14,141 bases of DNA from an uncultured Clostridia bacterium. Its GTDB lineage: Bacteria > Bacillota > Clostridia > Oscillospirales > Acutalibacteraceae. The notes under the pieces are model-generated. The model saw only the letters and a list, made by a program, of their open reading frames with translations, did not search any database and was not told the origin of the DNA. The translations under genes and the position numbers were made by a program. Of the stretch, positions 14,040-14,141 are shown piece after piece. The stretch is from the NCBI GenBank assembly GCA_947629295.1, contig CANRDH010000025.1, positions 1 to 14,141 of the forward strand, read 5' to 3'. Positions within the stretch are counted from its first letter, which is position 1. Each line of letters opens with the position of its first letter.

Positions 14040-14141
14040 ATGAAGAAAAAGAAAATTATAATTATCGCCGCCATTGTTTTGGCAGCATCTGTCGGTATAT
14101 GCGGAGCATTGGTTGCCTGCAACGGCTCGGGGAGTGAAACG
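14040..14141 (+). CDS. Lipoprotein N-terminus (cut by window edge)
   Basis: Only 34 codons are present. The start has MKKKK, a hydrophobic core (about 6-25) and a lipobox LVAC with Cys27, followed by the Gly/Ser-rich NGSGSET. This is a typical signal peptidase II signal, so the product should be an exported, lipid-anchored protein. Substrate-binding proteins of ABC transporters often look like this, but nothing seen decides the function. AAAGGG nine bases before ATG 14040 supports this start; an in-frame ATG at 14031 directly touches the Shine-Dalgarno and is less likely. It is divergent from the deoxyribosyltransferase promoter. Confidence 0.82.
   Translation, partial: MKKKKIIIIAAIVLAASVGICGALVACNGSGSET

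Noticed and set aside
1..14141. CRISPR array, insertion sequence, prophage or toxin-antitoxin system
   Set aside because: No regularly spaced direct repeats, transposase, integrase or small paired genes were seen on either strand.

Overview
The window looks like chromosomal housekeeping sequence from a low-to-moderate GC Firmicute, most likely a Clostridia/Oscillospirales-type (Ruminococcus-like) anaerobe. The reasons are the holB-ricT gene pair, a T-box riboswitch in front of alaS, a synthetase-only small alarmone synthetase, AT-rich spacers with sigma-A-like promoters, and AGGAG-type Shine-Dalgarno sites. The taxonomic placement is inference from gene content; no rRNA or other marker is present. 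There is no CRISPR array, transposase, integrase, tRNA or rRNA gene.

Left part (1-3363), all on the minus strand: a sodium:alanine symporter gene (AGCS family), then holB (DNA polymerase III delta prime) and ricT (PSP1/YaaT family). holB-ricT is a tight operon with its own promoter (TTGTAA-17-TATAAT) and a closing hairpin terminator at the window edge.

Middle part (3415-9096), all on the plus strand: an Rsm22/METTL17-like putative rRNA methyltransferase with four Cys in Fe-S spacing; a small (p)ppGpp synthetase whose promoter carries an inverted repeat; a 2H-phosphoesterase-like protein with two HxT motifs; then a consensus promoter, a complete T-box leader with mutually exclusive antiterminator and terminator, and alaS. 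A 15-bp terminator stem separates alaS from a convergent gene.

Right part (9137-13869), all on the minus strand: an operon-like run begins at a perfect consensus promoter (TTGACA-17-TATAAT). It reads through a decayed nucleoside 2-deoxyribosyltransferase gene (at least one frameshift and one in-frame TGA) into a CNNM/HlyC-CorC family CBS-domain membrane protein. That gene overlaps a membrane-anchored ComEC-like metallo-beta-lactamase protein. Downstream, with its own start signals, is a large unrecognised zinc-ribbon, single-pass membrane protein. At the right edge a divergent plus-strand gene begins with a lipoprotein signal peptide and is cut by the window.

Most of the window is ordinary core genome. 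The points most worth a second look are the decayed deoxyribosyltransferase that still sits behind a consensus promoter, the pairing of an alarmone synthetase with a 2H phosphoesterase, the dyad in the synthetase promoter, and the non-canonical T-box bulge. I saw nothing that clearly amounts to a new defence or mobile system.
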